A DNA stretch of 64,000 bases from Inconstantimicrobium porci. Lineage in GTDB: Bacteria > Bacillota > Clostridia > Clostridiales > Clostridiaceae. The position numbers were made by a program, and so were the translations under genes. Below, in pieces: positions 27,977 through 38,065 of the stretch. Location of the stretch: positions 62,001 through 126,000 of the forward strand of contig NZ_VULX01000005.1 of the NCBI RefSeq assembly GCF_009696465.1, read 5' to 3'. A model generated the notes under the pieces. The model was not told the origin of the DNA, searched no databases, and saw only the letters and a list, made by a program, of their open reading frames with translations. Each line of letters opens with the position of its first letter. Position 1 is the first letter of the stretch.

Positions 27977-29155
27977 TTATCTTTCAACTATTATAGCAGT
28001 ACCCATTCCGCCGCCTATACATAAAGTGGCAAGACCCTTCTTAGAACCTCTCTTTTCCATTTCATGAAGTAATGTTACAAGTATTCTTGCTCCTGAAGCT
28101 CCTACTGGATGTCCTAGTGCTATAGCTCCACCATTTACGTTAACTTTGCTCATATCAAAGTGTAAATCTTTTGCTACAGCTACACTCTGAGCTGCAAATG
28201 CTTCATTTGCTTCTATAAGATCAAGATCATCAACTGTTATATTTGCTTTTTCAAGAGCCTTCTTAGTTGCATAGAATGGTCCATATCCCATTATTGCTGG
28301 ATCAAGTCCTCTTGAGCCATAAGATTTAATTGTTGCTAGAGGCTTAACCCCTAATTCCTTAGCTTTATCAGCACTCATTATTACAAATGCAGCAGCTCCA
28401 TCATTAATTCCTGATGAGTTACCTGCTGTAACAACACCATCTTTAATGAAGCATGGTTTTAACTTAGCTAAAGTTTCTTTAGTTGATCCGAATCTTGGCT
28501 GTTCATCAGTATCAAATACTATTGGATCTCCTTTTCTCTGAGGAATAACTATTGGTACTATTTCATCCTTAAACTTTCCAGCTTTTATAGCAGCTTCTGC
28601 TTTCTGCTGTGAAGCAGCTGAAAATTCATCTAATTCTTCTCTAGTCAGATTCCATTGTTTAGCTATATTTTCAGCTGTAACTCCCATATGATAATCATTA
28701 AAAGCATCCCATAATGCATCATTTATCATTGTATCTACAGTCTTTGTAGCATTCATTTTATGTCCCCATCTCATTTCCTTAATTGCATAAGGTGCCTGAG
28801 ACATACTTTCCATACCACCTGCTACTACAACATCACAATCTCCTGCTTTAATCATCTGTGCAGCTAAACTTACAGCTCTAAGTCCAGATCCACATACTTT
28901 ATTTATTGTCATTGCTGGAATCTCTATTGGAAGTCCTGATTTAACAGCTGCTTGTCTTGCTGGATTTTGTCCAAGTCCTGCTTGAATAACATTTCCCATT
29001 ATAACTTCTTCTACTGCTGCTCCATCTATGCCTGCTCTTTTTACTGCTTCTTTAATAACAGTTGCTCCAAGTTCTACTGCTGGTACATCTTTTAATGTAC
29101 CGCCGAATTTACCTACAGCTGTTCTAACAGCACTTACGATAACTACCTCTTTCAT
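27977..29155 (-). CDS. thlA: Acetyl-CoA acetyltransferase (thiolase)
   Basis: 392 residues. It condenses two acetyl-CoA to acetoacetyl-CoA, the entry to clostridial butyrate/butanol formation. The nucleophilic cysteine is in [18 protein letters not shown] (about residue 88), the histidine in [15 protein letters not shown] (about 349) and the second cysteine in [12 protein letters not shown] (about 379). The ATG follows AGGAGGTTATATTA. A strong promoter and a Rex-like operator lie upstream, consistent with redox control. It is flanked by terminators on both sides and so is monocistronic. Confidence 0.97.
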   Translation of the reverse strand: MKEVVIVSAVRTAVGKFGGTLKDVPAVELGATVIKEAVKRAGIDGAAVEEVIMGNVIQAGLGQNPARQAAVKSGLPIEIPAMTINKVCGSGLRAVSLAAQMIKAGDCDVVVAGGMESMSQAPYAIKEMRWGHKMNATKTVDTMINDALWDAFNDYHMGVTAENIAKQWNLTREELDEFSAASQQKAEAAIKAGKFKDEIVPIVIPQRKGDPIVFDTDEQPRFGSTKETLAKLKPCFIKDGVVTAGNSSGINDGAAAFVIMSADKAKELGVKPLATIKSYGSRGLDPAIMGYGPFYATKKALEKANITVDDLDLIEANEAFAAQSVAVAKDLHFDMSKVNVNGGAIALGHPVGASGARILVTLLHEMEKRGSKKGLATLCIGGGMGTAIIVER

Positions 29156-29222
29156 TAATATAACCTCCTAATATTATGTTTAAATACCAATTTAACCTTT
29201 ATGTTCTACTTATTACACTTTA

Positions 29223-29250
29223 ATTATATCATTTTTTATTATCATATCAA
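29223..29250 (-). promoter_or_regulatory. Promoter of thlA
   Basis: Minus-strand -35 TTGATA (29245-29250), 16-bp spacer, consensus -10 TATAAT (29223-29228). The layout resembles the well-used thl promoter of solventogenic clostridia. Confidence 0.8.
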
Positions 29251-29256
29251 TATAAT

Positions 29257-29274
29257 TTGTTAAAAAAAACACAA
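29257..29274. promoter_or_regulatory. Candidate Rex operator upstream of thlA
   Basis: TTGTTAA-AAAA-AACACAA agrees with the clostridial Rex consensus TTGTTAANNNNTTAACAA at 11 of 14 defined positions, with one half-site perfect. It lies 6 bp upstream of the -35 box. Rex senses NADH/NAD+ and is known to regulate thl in C. acetobutylicum. Confidence 0.5.
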
Positions 29275-29363
29275 ACTTTTTCTTTCTTGTTATGCTATTC
29301 GTCCATAAAAAGTCTCTCTGAAAATGTTTCAACAAGCAATTTACATATCAGTAAGCAAAAAAA

Positions 29364-29397
29364 CAGAGTGCTTCAATGTTAAATTTGAAACACTCTG
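29364..29397 (-). terminator. Terminator after wecB
   Basis: Inverted repeat CAGAGTGCTTCAA / TTGAAACACTCTG with one mismatch, followed on the minus strand by TTTTTTT. It begins 10 bp past the wecB stop codon. Confidence 0.9.
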
Positions 29398-29407
29398 AAT
29401 TTACTCA

Positions 29408-30556
29408 TTAAAATTCATCTATATTATGTTTTGCAAGTCCAAAATAATTTTCAATTATATCTACAATTCTCTTTGAAGCTTTCCCATCTCCATATGGATT
29501 GATAGCTTTACTCATCTTAGCATACTCTTTAGGATCATTAATTAGCTTGTTTGCTTCTGTCTTTATTGCTGAAATATCAGTTCCAACAAGTTTAACAGTC
29601 CCTGCTTCTACAGCTTCTGGTCTTTCAGTCACATCTCTTAAAACGAGAACTGGTTTCCCTAGATGAGGAGCTTCTTCCTGAAGTCCACCTGAATCAGTCA
29701 TAACCATGAAACACTTATTCATTAAGTTATGTGCTTCTTTAGTATCAAGAGGCGATAAAAGATGTACTCTTTCTTTTCCTCCAAGCTTTGCATCAACTAC
29801 ATCTTTGACAATTGGATTTAAATGAACAAGATATACAAGCTCTACCTCTTTATTTTCGTCCACTATCTCAGATAAAGCATCACATATATTTTCTATTCCT
29901 TCACCCCAGTTTTCTCTTCTATGAGCTGTAACCATGATTACTTTCTTATTTTCATAATCAATCTTGTTAAGTTCATCATTTTCAAAAACATAATCCTTCT
30001 GAACTGTATGTCCCATGGCATCTATAACTGTGTTTCCAGTTACAAATACTACTGATTCATCTATTCCTTCTCTAAGAAGGTTGTTCTTAGAACCTATTGT
30101 AGGCGAAAAATTAAGATCTGCTAATGATGCAGTTAATTTTCTATTCATTTCTTCAGGAAATGGAAAATATTTATCAAAAGTTCTTAACCCTGCTTCAACG
30201 TGACCAACTTTTATCTGTTGATAAAAAGCAGCTAATGCACCTGCAAATGTTGTTGTTGTGTCTCCGTGAACTAATATTAAGTCTGGCTTTTCTGCTGTAA
30301 ATACTTCTTCCAGCCCTTCAAGCACTCTATTTGTTATTCCAGTAAGACTCTGTCTAGTTTTCATAATATTCAGGTCAAAGTCAGGCTTGATATCAAATAA
30401 TTCTAGTACCTGGTCAAGCATCTGTCTGTGCTGTGCTGTAACGCATACCTTTGATTCGATATCTTCCCTGCTTTCAAGTTCTTTAACTAACGGTGCCATT
30501 TTTATTGCTTCTGGTCTTGTTCCAAAAATGGTTAAAACCTTAATTTTTTTCAACAT
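29408..30556 (-). CDS. wecB: UDP-N-acetylglucosamine 2-epimerase (non-hydrolysing)
   Basis: 382 residues. The enzyme interconverts UDP-GlcNAc and UDP-ManNAc for wall polysaccharide or teichoic acid linkage units. Signatures: TIFGTRPEAIKMAPLVKEL at the N-terminus, GHVEAGLRTFDKYFPFPEE, and MTDSGGLQEEAPHLGKPVLV. The frame opens at 30592, but GGAGGG directly precedes the ATG at 30556 (residues begin MLKKIKVLTIFG), so I start there. It follows the deaminase gene by 16 bp and looks co-transcribed. Confidence 0.95.
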   Translation of the reverse strand: MLKKIKVLTIFGTRPEAIKMAPLVKELESREDIESKVCVTAQHRQMLDQVLELFDIKPDFDLNIMKTRQSLTGITNRVLEGLEEVFTAEKPDLILVHGDTTTTFAGALAAFYQQIKVGHVEAGLRTFDKYFPFPEEMNRKLTASLADLNFSPTIGSKNNLLREGIDESVVFVTGNTVIDAMGHTVQKDYVFENDELNKIDYENKKVIMVTAHRRENWGEGIENICDALSEIVDENKEVELVYLVHLNPIVKDVVDAKLGGKERVHLLSPLDTKEAHNLMNKCFMVMTDSGGLQEEAPHLGKPVLVLRDVTERPEAVEAGTVKLVGTDISAIKTEANKLINDPKEYAKMSKAINPYGDGKASKRIVDIIENYFGLAKHNIDEF

Positions 30557-30572
30557 TATCCCTCCAAATTTG

Positions 30573-31061
30573 TTAATATCCCATTTCTGCATTTAAAGAA
30601 TCATCATTATCAATCCAGTCCTGGACATTAATAACTCTATATTCGTCTTTTGTTTTCCTAATTACTACATTCTCAATTCCTGCATTGATAATAAGTCTCT
30701 TGCACATTGAGCATGAGTTTGCATCTTCTACAAGCGTTCCGTCTTTTGCATTCTTACCTACAAGATATAATGTAGAGCCTATCATATCTTTTCTTGATGC
30801 ACTTATTATTGCATTTGCCTCACTATGAACACTTCTGCAAAGTTCATAGTGAGTACCTCTTGGTATATTGTTTTTTTCTCTTATACAGTACTTAAGATCT
30901 ATGCAGTTTTTTCTTCCTCTTGGTGATCCAGTATATCCTGTAGAGATTATCTCATCATTTTTAACTATTATTGACCCATAGTTTCTGCGCATACATGTTC
31001 CTCTCTCAAGTACTGTTTCCGCTATATCTAAATAATAATTGTGTTTATCGCGCCTTAACAA
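30573..31061 (-). CDS. Deoxycytidylate (dCMP) deaminase family protein
   Basis: 162 residues with the zinc-dependent deaminase motifs HSEANAIISASRKD (catalytic His/Glu) and SCSMCKRLIINAG (CxxC). The N-terminal LDIAETVLERGTCMRRNYGS and the TGSPRG segment are as in ComEB/dCMP deaminases, which turn dCMP into dUMP for dTTP synthesis. The start is TTG behind GGTGGAG. It lies between upp and wecB, near other nucleotide-salvage genes (upp, tdk). Confidence 0.88.
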   Translation of the reverse strand: MLRRDKHNYYLDIAETVLERGTCMRRNYGSIIVKNDEIISTGYTGSPRGRKNCIDLKYCIREKNNIPRGTHYELCRSVHSEANAIISASRKDMIGSTLYLVGKNAKDGTLVEDANSCSMCKRLIINAGIENVVIRKTKDEYRVINVQDWIDNDDSLNAEMGY

Positions 31062-31099
31062 ATTATCTCCACCTTCAACTTTCTATAGAAAACTTAAGA

Positions 31100-31729
31100 T
31101 TATTTTGTTCCGAACAATCTGTCTCCTGCATCTCCCAGTCCTGGTACTATATATCCATTCTCATTTAATTTTTCATCTATTGAAGCTACATACACATCAA
31201 CGTCAGGATGCTTATCAGTAACACACTTAATTCCTTCTGGAGCAGCAATTAAGCATACAAGTCTAATGTTTTTTGCTCCTCTTTTTTTAAGTAGAGTAAT
31301 AGCATCAGCTGAAGAACCACCTGTTGCAAGCATAGGGTCAACAACTATTACTTCTCTTTCTGCTATATCCTGAGGAAGCTTGCAGAAATATTCAACTGGC
31401 TGAAGAGTCTCTTCATCTCTGTATAATCCTATGTGCCCAACCTTAGCCGCTGGAATAAGACTAAGCATACCATCAACCATTCCAAGTCCTGCTCTTAGTA
31501 TTGGAACTATGGCCATTTTCTTTCCTGCAAGCATTTTGCACTTTGTTGTGCAGATAGGTGTCTGAACATCTACTTCTTCCATTGGTAAATCTCTTGTAAC
31601 TTCATATGCCATAAGCATTGATACTTCTTCAACTAACTGTCTGAAATCCTTTGCTCCTGTTTCCTTATTTCTTATGTAAGCCAATTTATGTAATATTAAT
31701 GGATGTGATACTTCTGTTACTTTACTCAT
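31100..31729 (-). CDS. upp: Uracil phosphoribosyltransferase
   Basis: 209 residues. It makes UMP from uracil and PRPP. The PRPP loop is [20 protein letters not shown] (about 128-147) and the uracil-binding tail is [17 protein letters not shown]. The ATG follows a GGGGATAGAATA site 14 bp past rpiB, so rpiB and upp are probably one transcript. Confidence 0.97.
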   Translation of the reverse strand: MSKVTEVSHPLILHKLAYIRNKETGAKDFRQLVEEVSMLMAYEVTRDLPMEEVDVQTPICTTKCKMLAGKKMAIVPILRAGLGMVDGMLSLIPAAKVGHIGLYRDEETLQPVEYFCKLPQDIAEREVIVVDPMLATGGSSADAITLLKKRGAKNIRLVCLIAAPEGIKCVTDKHPDVDVYVASIDEKLNENGYIVPGLGDAGDRLFGTK

Positions 31730-31743
31730 TATTCTATCCCCTT

Positions 31744-32193
31744 TTACTTTGAATATTTTTTTTCAATATCTGTTATCAAATCTAGTCTTCTCTGGTGTTT
31801 GCCACCCATAAATTCTGTTGATAAAAATGTATCAACTATGTCTAATGCTAATCCTGGTCCAACAACTCTGGCTCCCATTGTAAGTATATTAGCATTATTA
31901 TGTTCTCTTGTTGCATGTGCACTAAATGTATCTGCACATAATGCAGCTCTTATACCTGGCACTTTATTTGCTGCAATACCAATGCCAATACCAGTGCCAC
32001 ATACAAGTATACCAAACTTAGATTCTCCGGCCACAACAGATTCTGCAACCTTTAAAGCAAACTCTGGATAATCACATGATTCTTCACTAAAAGTTCCAAA
32101 ATCATTGCATTCTATACCTTTGTCTTTTAAATGGCTAATAATCTCATTTTTAAGCTGATAACCGGCATGATCACAGCCAACTGCTATTTTCAT
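31744..32193 (-). CDS. rpiB: Ribose-5-phosphate isomerase B
   Basis: 149 residues of the RpiB/LacAB fold. It starts [20 protein letters not shown] and has the active-site cysteine in [15 protein letters not shown] and the histidine in [18 protein letters not shown]. It interconverts ribose-5-P and ribulose-5-P, feeding PRPP used by upp next door. GGAGGTATTTT precedes the ATG. Confidence 0.95.
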   Translation of the reverse strand: MKIAVGCDHAGYQLKNEIISHLKDKGIECNDFGTFSEESCDYPEFALKVAESVVAGESKFGILVCGTGIGIGIAANKVPGIRAALCADTFSAHATREHNNANILTMGARVVGPGLALDIVDTFLSTEFMGGKHQRRLDLITDIEKKYSK

Positions 32194-32292
32194 AAAATAC
32201 CTCCATTTATTGTGATATTTAAAATATCAAAACCGCTACTAAATAACTACCTCTTACACATAATTATACATTTTAACAAATGTGAGTTTACC

Positions 32293-32500
32293 ATAATGTA
32301 AAATTTAGAATGTAGAATTTAAAATCTCGGATTAAACTCCCTATGGGGAGTTTCTAAAAGAGAGCTTCACCCTCTTTAAATCTTCGAATTAGATAATTTA
32401 GAGGTTTGGAGGCGTAGCCTTCATTAGATTCAAGAAATTAGATCTGCTAATTTCTTCCTCAATTCTAAATTATAAATTTTAAATTCTAAATTAATGATAG
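32293..32500 (+). repeat. Family A hairpin repeat, copy A3 (core 32329-32458)
   Basis: The plus-strand core starts GGATTAAACTCCC-TATG-GGGAGTTT, then AAAGAGAGCTTCACCCTCTTT, then GAGGTTTGGAGGCGTAGCC, and ends AATTTCTTCC. The flanks (AAATTTAGAATGTAGAATTT on the left, AATTCTAAATTATAAATTTT on the right) match each other as inverted repeats. It lies between rpiB and sua5, about 45 bp from the sua5 stop codon. Confidence 0.8.
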
Positions 32501-32546
32501 ACTCATTTTATTTTGTAGCTGTCTTAATATTATTTAGCTAAATTGA

Positions 32547-33596
32547 TTAAGCTTTTACGATATTGTATCCTGCTGACTTTTTAAGTCTGTTCATAACAGC
32601 AACCCCTACACCTTTTTCCTCAACAGCTTCTGCTAAAATAACATCTACACCTTTATCATCAAAACTTCTAAGCGCTTCAAAAAGATTATGTGCAACTGTT
32701 GAAAGGTCGCTTCTTTTTCCCATACATATAATATTCTCACAATTATATGAGTCTTTCGTTTCTTCTGTTACCATCAACCCAACCTTTTTACCTTCAACTA
32801 TATAATTTACCATTAACTCATTAATCTTATCAATAGTTTTTTGTAAATTTCCTTGGACAATTATAACTTTTGCATTCGGAGCATAATGTCTATACTTCAT
32901 TCCAGGTGCTTTAGGCTTTATATTGGCAGGCATTTTCTTAAGTATTGCGGGATCTATATATATTCTTTCATCTATTTCTCTAAGCTGCTCTAATGTAATT
33001 CCACCTGGCCTTAATATACATGAAGGATTTACTGAGCAATCTATTATTGTTGATTCAACACCAACTTCGCTATGTTCTCCACCAATTATATAGTCAACTT
33101 TTCCATCAAGATCTTCGACACATCTTTCCACATCAGTTGGAGATGGTCTCCCTGAAATATTAGCTGATGGAGCAGCTATAGTAGTATTACTTTCTCTGAT
33201 AAGATCCTGTGCTATTGTATTGCTTGGAAATCTTATACCTACAGTTTCAAGATTTGCTGATGTAACGTAAGGAATGCACTTATTTTTTTTAAGGATAATA
33301 GTAAGTGGTCCCGGCCAAAATTTATCTGCAATCTTCTGTGCTATTTCTGGAACATCAACAGCATATTTTTTCAAATCCTCTTTGTCAGCAATATGAATTA
33401 TAAGCGGATTATCTTGTGGTCTTCCCTTTGCTATAAAAATCTTTTTTACAGCTTCTTCATTCATGGCATCTGCCCCCAGTCCATAAACAGTTTCTGTGGG
33501 AAATGCTACAATTCCACCTTCTCTTATTACAGCAGCAGCTTCTTCTATAACTTGTTTTCTGTTATTCTCATCAATAATGGCTGTCTTTGTATTCAC
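32547..33596 (-). CDS. tsaC: Threonylcarbamoyl-AMP synthase (Sua5/YwlC)
   Basis: About 349 residues with an N-terminal YrdC domain (GGIVAFPTETVYGLGADAMN, FIAKGRPQDNPLIIHI, AAPSANISGRPSPTDVE) and a C-terminal Sua5 domain (SPGMKYRHYAP-like APGMKYRHYAPNAKVIIVQG). The enzyme makes threonylcarbamoyl-AMP for t6A37 of ANN-decoding tRNAs. The frame opens at a TTG (33614), but AGGAAGG with ideal spacing points to the GTG at 33596. The fused Sua5 form is common in Firmicutes and archaea. Confidence 0.93.
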   Translation of the reverse strand: MNTKTAIIDENNRKQVIEEAAAVIREGGIVAFPTETVYGLGADAMNEEAVKKIFIAKGRPQDNPLIIHIADKEDLKKYAVDVPEIAQKIADKFWPGPLTIILKKNKCIPYVTSANLETVGIRFPSNTIAQDLIRESNTTIAAPSANISGRPSPTDVERCVEDLDGKVDYIIGGEHSEVGVESTIIDCSVNPSCILRPGGITLEQLREIDERIYIDPAILKKMPANIKPKAPGMKYRHYAPNAKVIIVQGNLQKTIDKINELMVNYIVEGKKVGLMVTEETKDSYNCENIICMGKRSDLSTVAHNLFEALRSFDDKGVDVILAEAVEEKGVGVAVMNRLKKSAGYNIVKA

Positions 33597-33610
33597 AAAA
33601 AAACCTTCCT

Positions 33611-34213
33611 TCAATATTCTATTTCTTTATATGCTCTGGCTATCTTTATACTTTCTATAGCCGATTCTGTATAAACTGCTTTTACACATGCAGAATATAT
33701 CTCTTTTAAAAGTATATACTTTTTCATTCCGCCTGCCCTGATAATAGTTCTATAAAAATTTTCATCTGGCATAAGCCGTTTAAGCTTTTTATATTCATCA
33801 TACACTTCACTATATCTATCAAAAAACTTACTGTTTACAGATTTCATATACTTATTTCTAACCTTTTTATTCGTTATTATAATTATATCAATTTCTCCCT
33901 GTCGTTCTACAGCATGAACGATTTTTACAGCATCACAGAGAATTAGATTCTGGTCATTTATAATGCCCTGCTGTATCCTAAGTCTGTTATTATGACATGT
34001 GAACTTAAGAGTATGTATATTAATTTCAGCAAAAACAGCTAACAGTATAAGCATTTCCATAACTATCAGTACTATTACAAACTGAAATTTAGTCTGACCT
34101 GTAATCAGTACAGCTGCAGGAAGAATCAGAAATAGCAGCATCAGAATAGCAATAATATTGCGATTTCTATTTTTCTGCTTTTTTATAGCTTTTTCTATAC
34201 TCATTCTACGCAT
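33611..34213 (-). CDS. Hypothetical membrane protein, possible PH-like domain
   Basis: 200 residues. A basic N-terminus is followed by two membrane helices (IIAILMLLFLILPAAVLIT and FVIVLIVMEMLILLAVFAEI, about 20-64), then a cytoplasmic region with beta-strand-like NNRLRIQQGIINDQNLILCD resembling bacterial PH-like (YdbT-type) domains, and a helical tail. The resemblance is weak. GGAGGAGATTCAGCT precedes the ATG. It overlaps the ribosome binding site region of sua5 and lies after prfA, so it is probably translated from the same mRNA. Confidence 0.7.
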   Translation of the reverse strand: MRRMSIEKAIKKQKNRNRNIIAILMLLFLILPAAVLITGQTKFQFVIVLIVMEMLILLAVFAEINIHTLKFTCHNNRLRIQQGIINDQNLILCDAVKIVHAVERQGEIDIIIITNKKVRNKYMKSVNSKFFDRYSEVYDEYKKLKRLMPDENFYRTIIRAGGMKKYILLKEIYSACVKAVYTESAIESIKIARAYKEIEY

Positions 34214-34319
34214 AGCTGAATCTCCTCCTGCACTATAAAATTCAAAATATAAAGTAAACGGCCATTACAGAATAACTATATTCTGCAAAAGCCCCTCTTA
34301 CTTCAATTAACTATACAAT

Positions 34320-35399
34320 TTAAAATTCTACATTTCCCATGGCTTTCATCTTCTCAGCCTGATCTGCAGTTATTAACGCATTAATAACTTCTTCTATATC
34401 ACCGTTAAGGAATGTTTCAAGTTTATATAAAGTAAGGCCTATTCTATGATCAGTTATTCTTCCTTGAGGATAGTTGTAAGTTCTTATTCTTTCACTTCTA
34501 TCTCCAGTACCAACCTGACTCTTTCTATCTTCAGCAATTCCCGCAAGTCTTTCTCTTTCAGCCTGTTCATATAATCTTGCTTTTAAAACCTTTAAAGCTT
34601 TTTCTTTATTCTTAAGCTGTGATTTTTCATCCTGACATGAAACAACAATTCCAGTTGGAAGGTGCGTCATTCTAACAGCAGAATCTGTTGTATTAACGCA
34701 CTGTCCACCATTACCAGACGCTCTAAACACATCAACCTTTAAGTCTTTTTCATTTATTTCAATTTCAACATCATCAACTTCTGGAAGAACAGCAACTGTA
34801 GCAGTTGAAGTATGTATTCTTCCGCTTGATTCTGTATCTGGAACTCTTTGAACTCTGTGAACTCCACTTTCATATTTAAGCTTTGAATAAGCTCCCTGTC
34901 CCTTAATCATGAAAACAACTTCTTTAAAGCCACCGATGTCAGTTTCATTTGAACTCATGATTTCTACCTTCCATCTTTCCTTTTCTGCATACTTTGTATA
35001 CATTCTGAAAAGGTTAGCTGCAAATAAAGCTGCTTCATCACCACCAGCACCAGCTCTTATTTCTACGAATACGTTCTTATCATCGTTAGGATCCTTAGGT
35101 AATAACAAAATCTGTATTTCATTTTCAAGTTCCTGCTTTCTGTTTGAAAGAGACTTAACTTCTTCTTGTAACATTTCTCTCATTTCAGCATCATCTTCTG
35201 CTGTAAGCATTTCCTTGTTATCCTTAAGATCTTCTATTGTCTTCTTATATTCATTATATTTAGTAACTATTGTTTCAAGATCAGCATGTTCCTTACATAG
35301 CTTTCTCCATTCATTCTGGTTAGCCATTATTGAAGGATCTGATATCATTACTGAAAGCTCATCGTATTTATTTTGTATAAATTCTAATCTATCAAGCAT
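34320..35399 (-). CDS. prfA: Peptide chain release factor 1 (RF1)
   Basis: 359 residues. It terminates at UAA and UAG. The GGQ motif is in [20 protein letters not shown], where Cys replaces the common His after GGQ, as in several clostridial RF1 proteins. [20 protein letters not shown] carries the RF1 codon-recognition region. The frame opens 18 codons earlier, but GGAGTG before ATG 35399 and the family start [15 protein letters not shown] decide. It stands just downstream of prmC, which methylates the GGQ glutamine. Confidence 0.97.
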   Translation of the reverse strand: MLDRLEFIQNKYDELSVMISDPSIMANQNEWRKLCKEHADLETIVTKYNEYKKTIEDLKDNKEMLTAEDDAEMREMLQEEVKSLSNRKQELENEIQILLLPKDPNDDKNVFVEIRAGAGGDEAALFAANLFRMYTKYAEKERWKVEIMSSNETDIGGFKEVVFMIKGQGAYSKLKYESGVHRVQRVPDTESSGRIHTSTATVAVLPEVDDVEIEINEKDLKVDVFRASGNGGQCVNTTDSAVRMTHLPTGIVVSCQDEKSQLKNKEKALKVLKARLYEQAERERLAGIAEDRKSQVGTGDRSERIRTYNYPQGRITDHRIGLTLYKLETFLNGDIEEVINALITADQAEKMKAMGNVEF

Positions 35400-35515
35400 T
35401 ATCGTATCACTCCATACTTTTATTTTTCGCGTATATGCTATCACATTTTTCAAACAAAATTCAAACTTATGTCATAGCTCCATCTATACATTATATCATA
35501 TTTCAACATTTAGTA

Positions 35516-36370
35516 TCAACCTGGCAAATTACCAATCACTGTTCTATCAAGTCCTGCCAAATCCTTGATTATTCTTATGTTAACATAACCATGTTCTGCC
35601 ATAAGCGCACTTACTGCTTCTCCCTGATCATAGCCTATTTCAAAAGCCAGTATCTTCTTACCAGTAAGAACACTTTCTGAATCGCTGATTATTCTTTTAT
35701 AAAAATCAAGTCCATCATTTCCTCCACTCAATGCTGTATGTGGCTCATAATCTTTAACATCATCCATTAATGTTGGAATAACTTCTTCTTTTATATAAGG
35801 AGGGTTTGAAACTATCACATCGTATTTATAGTCGTCGTTTTTTATTTCTTTTAAAAGATCGCTCTTTATAAATCTTGCCCTGTTCTCAAGATTTAATCTT
35901 ATTATATTATTTTTTGTTACTTCCTCTGGTACATCGTATAAATCCACCAAACCAACGTTGATATTTTTTCTGCAGACAGCCATTGATAAGCCAATAGCCC
36001 CGCTACCACAGCACAAATCAAGAACGTTGATTCTTTCTTCTTCACCTATATTCTTAAGCGCTTCTTCAACAAGTACTTCTGTATCACCTCTTGGAATAAG
36101 TACGCCTTCCTTAACTGCAAAATCTATACCCATAAATTCCACGTGCCCAAGTATATACTGCATAGGCTTCTTTTTCTTTCTTATATTTACAAGAGATAAA
36201 AATTGTTCTTCTTTCTCAGCTGGTACTTCTTCATCTATATTCACCATGATATAGATCTTATCTTTATTCAATACTTCACATAAAAGTAGTCTGGCATCAA
36301 GATTATATGTTTCTATACCAGCTTCCTTAAGTTCATGCTTAGCTTTATCAATCAGTTGTTTTATCTTCAT
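35516..36370 (-). CDS. prmC: Release-factor glutamine methyltransferase
   Basis: 284 residues. SAM-binding motif VLDLCCGSGAIGLSMAVC and the catalytic NPPY in DVIVSNPPYIKEEVIPTLMD identify it. It N5-methylates the GGQ glutamine of RF1 and RF2, both encoded in this window. Its ATG lies inside the 3' end of the DUF1385 gene (23-bp overlap) behind AAGGGATAG, indicating coupled translation. Confidence 0.96.
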   Translation of the reverse strand: MKIKQLIDKAKHELKEAGIETYNLDARLLLCEVLNKDKIYIMVNIDEEVPAEKEEQFLSLVNIRKKKKPMQYILGHVEFMGIDFAVKEGVLIPRGDTEVLVEEALKNIGEEERINVLDLCCGSGAIGLSMAVCRKNINVGLVDLYDVPEEVTKNNIIRLNLENRARFIKSDLLKEIKNDDYKYDVIVSNPPYIKEEVIPTLMDDVKDYEPHTALSGGNDGLDFYKRIISDSESVLTGKKILAFEIGYDQGEAVSALMAEHGYVNIRIIKDLAGLDRTVIGNLPG

Positions 36371-37271
36371 TATCTATCCCTTCTGCTGCTTTAAGTGCTG
36401 CTATTGCAACTTCAATCTGACTTTCATCTGGCTCCCTTGTTGTTAATTTCTGAAGCTGCAATCCTGGATAAGCCACAATCTTTGAAATAGCGCTGCTGCT
36501 TTTTCCAACCCATTTTATTATTTCATATGTCACTCCTGATACAACAGGAATAAGACATATTCTAAAAGCTATTCTTTCTACAAATGTCCCCCATCCTGTA
36601 AAAGCAAAAATTATGATACTAACTATCATGACAAGGAACAAAAAGTTAGTTCCACATCTCGGATGAAATCTTGAAAACTTCTTAACATTTTCAGGTGTTA
36701 ACTCTTCTTCATTTTCATAGCAGAAAATAGTCTTATGTTCCGCTCCATGATACTGATATACTCTGTTTATATCATCCATCTTGGCAATTACAGCAATATA
36801 AGAAATAAGTATTACTACTCTTATTATCCCTTCAATTATATTAAGTAGTATAGTATTAGTTATTACTTTCTTTAAAAAATTTGCTGCAATCGTAGGCATT
36901 CCTACAAAAAGCGCTATCGCTACCAAAAAACTTACAATCATAGTAATTGTAGTAATTGTATTGTCAAATTTATCTCCCAGTTTATTCTGTAGCCATTTTT
37001 CAAACTTTGATGGTTCCTCTTCATCATCTTCAAAAAACTCTGCAGAATAATTAAGTGCTTTAATACCTTCCCTAAGAGAATCAATTAATGATACAAATCC
37101 TCTTATAACAGGTAGTGCAAAAAATTTATTTTTTTGTGTAAAAGGAACTATATCTTTATACTCTACAGATATTTCACCATCAGGTTTTCTTACTGCAACT
37201 GCAAGACCTTTAACACCTCTCATCATAACTCCTTCAAGAACAGCCTGACCTCCCACATTAGTCTTCCTCAT
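36348..37271 (-). CDS. DUF1385 family membrane protein (YqhQ-like)
   Basis: 307 residues. It begins RKTNVGGQAVLEGVMMRGVK, the DUF1385 signature, and contains YQYHGAEHKTIFCYENEEEL and FHPRCGTNFLFLVMIVSII, with four or so membrane helices between about 105 and 245. Function is not established. The position before prmC-prfA is conserved in clostridia. A GGGGGGATTTTT site precedes the ATG. Confidence 0.92.
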   Translation of the reverse strand: MRKTNVGGQAVLEGVMMRGVKGLAVAVRKPDGEISVEYKDIVPFTQKNKFFALPVIRGFVSLIDSLREGIKALNYSAEFFEDDEEEPSKFEKWLQNKLGDKFDNTITTITMIVSFLVAIALFVGMPTIAANFLKKVITNTILLNIIEGIIRVVILISYIAVIAKMDDINRVYQYHGAEHKTIFCYENEEELTPENVKKFSRFHPRCGTNFLFLVMIVSIIIFAFTGWGTFVERIAFRICLIPVVSGVTYEIIKWVGKSSSAISKIVAYPGLQLQKLTTREPDESQIEVAIAALKAAEGIDNEDKTTD

Positions 37272-37294
37272 AAAAATCCCCCCTTTTTATATTA

Positions 37295-37882
37295 TTATTC
37301 CTGTTCTTCTCTATACTTGAAATAGCATTTTCCACATAAAGACTGATACTCAACATTATCTATATTATCTATAGCAACCTGTTTTCCTTCAAAAACATAT
37401 TTTCCATTAATCTTTCTTGCATTGAATACTGCTTTTTTACCACATGTACATATAGTCTTCATTTCTTCTATTGAATGAGCTATAAGAAGAAGTCTTTCAC
37501 TTCCTTCAAATCCATTCATCTGAAAATCTGTTCTAAGTCCATAACATATTACAGGAATATCAAGTTTAACAGCAATTTTAAAAAATTCATCTATCTGATG
37601 AGCCTTAAAGAACTGAACTTCATCAACAAGAATGCAGTGTATATCTTTTATATGGCTTATATCTGAAATAATTTCATACATATCATCATTTTTATCTACC
37701 AATATATCTACTTTTCTTTCAACGCCTAACCTTGAAACTAGTTTATCGTTTCCCTTTTTATCTGCAAGAGGTTTCACAATTAATACATTCATTCCTCTTT
37801 CTTCATAATTATGTGCAACCTGCATTAAATGAGTAGATTTTCCCGAATTCATTGCGCCGTATCTAAAATATAATTTACTCAA
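37295..37882 (-). CDS. tdk: Thymidine kinase
   Basis: 195 residues. P-loop GAMNSGKSTHLMQVAHNYEE (about 8-27), Walker B CILVDEVQFF and two zinc-binding cysteine pairs (CTCGKKA, CGKCY) are those of type II thymidine kinase, which salvages thymidine to dTMP. The start is TTG behind GGAGAG with 9-bp spacing. It is the first gene of the tdk - DUF1385 - prmC - prfA run and divergent from rpmE. Confidence 0.95.
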   Translation of the reverse strand: MSKLYFRYGAMNSGKSTHLMQVAHNYEERGMNVLIVKPLADKKGNDKLVSRLGVERKVDILVDKNDDMYEIISDISHIKDIHCILVDEVQFFKAHQIDEFFKIAVKLDIPVICYGLRTDFQMNGFEGSERLLLIAHSIEEMKTICTCGKKAVFNARKINGKYVFEGKQVAIDNIDNVEYQSLCGKCYFKYREEQE

Positions 37883-37989
37883 AATTGTTCTCTCCTTTAT
37901 GACCTTCTGCCTTATAATTTCTATACTGATTATATCATTAAAAAAGAACTTATTAAAATTTTTTGACTATTTTTTAATTTCTATTTCTA

Positions 37990-38019
37990 TTGACTTGCCT
38001 CTTGTCCACATGATATACT
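37990..38019 (+). promoter_or_regulatory. Promoter of rpmE
   Basis: TTGACT (37990-37995), 18-bp spacer, TATACT (38014-38019), about 47 bp before the rpmE start. Confidence 0.7.
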
Positions 38020-38065
38020 TTAGGAGTTGTTAAATCGACATATTAAATTTAAAGAGGTGAAATAA

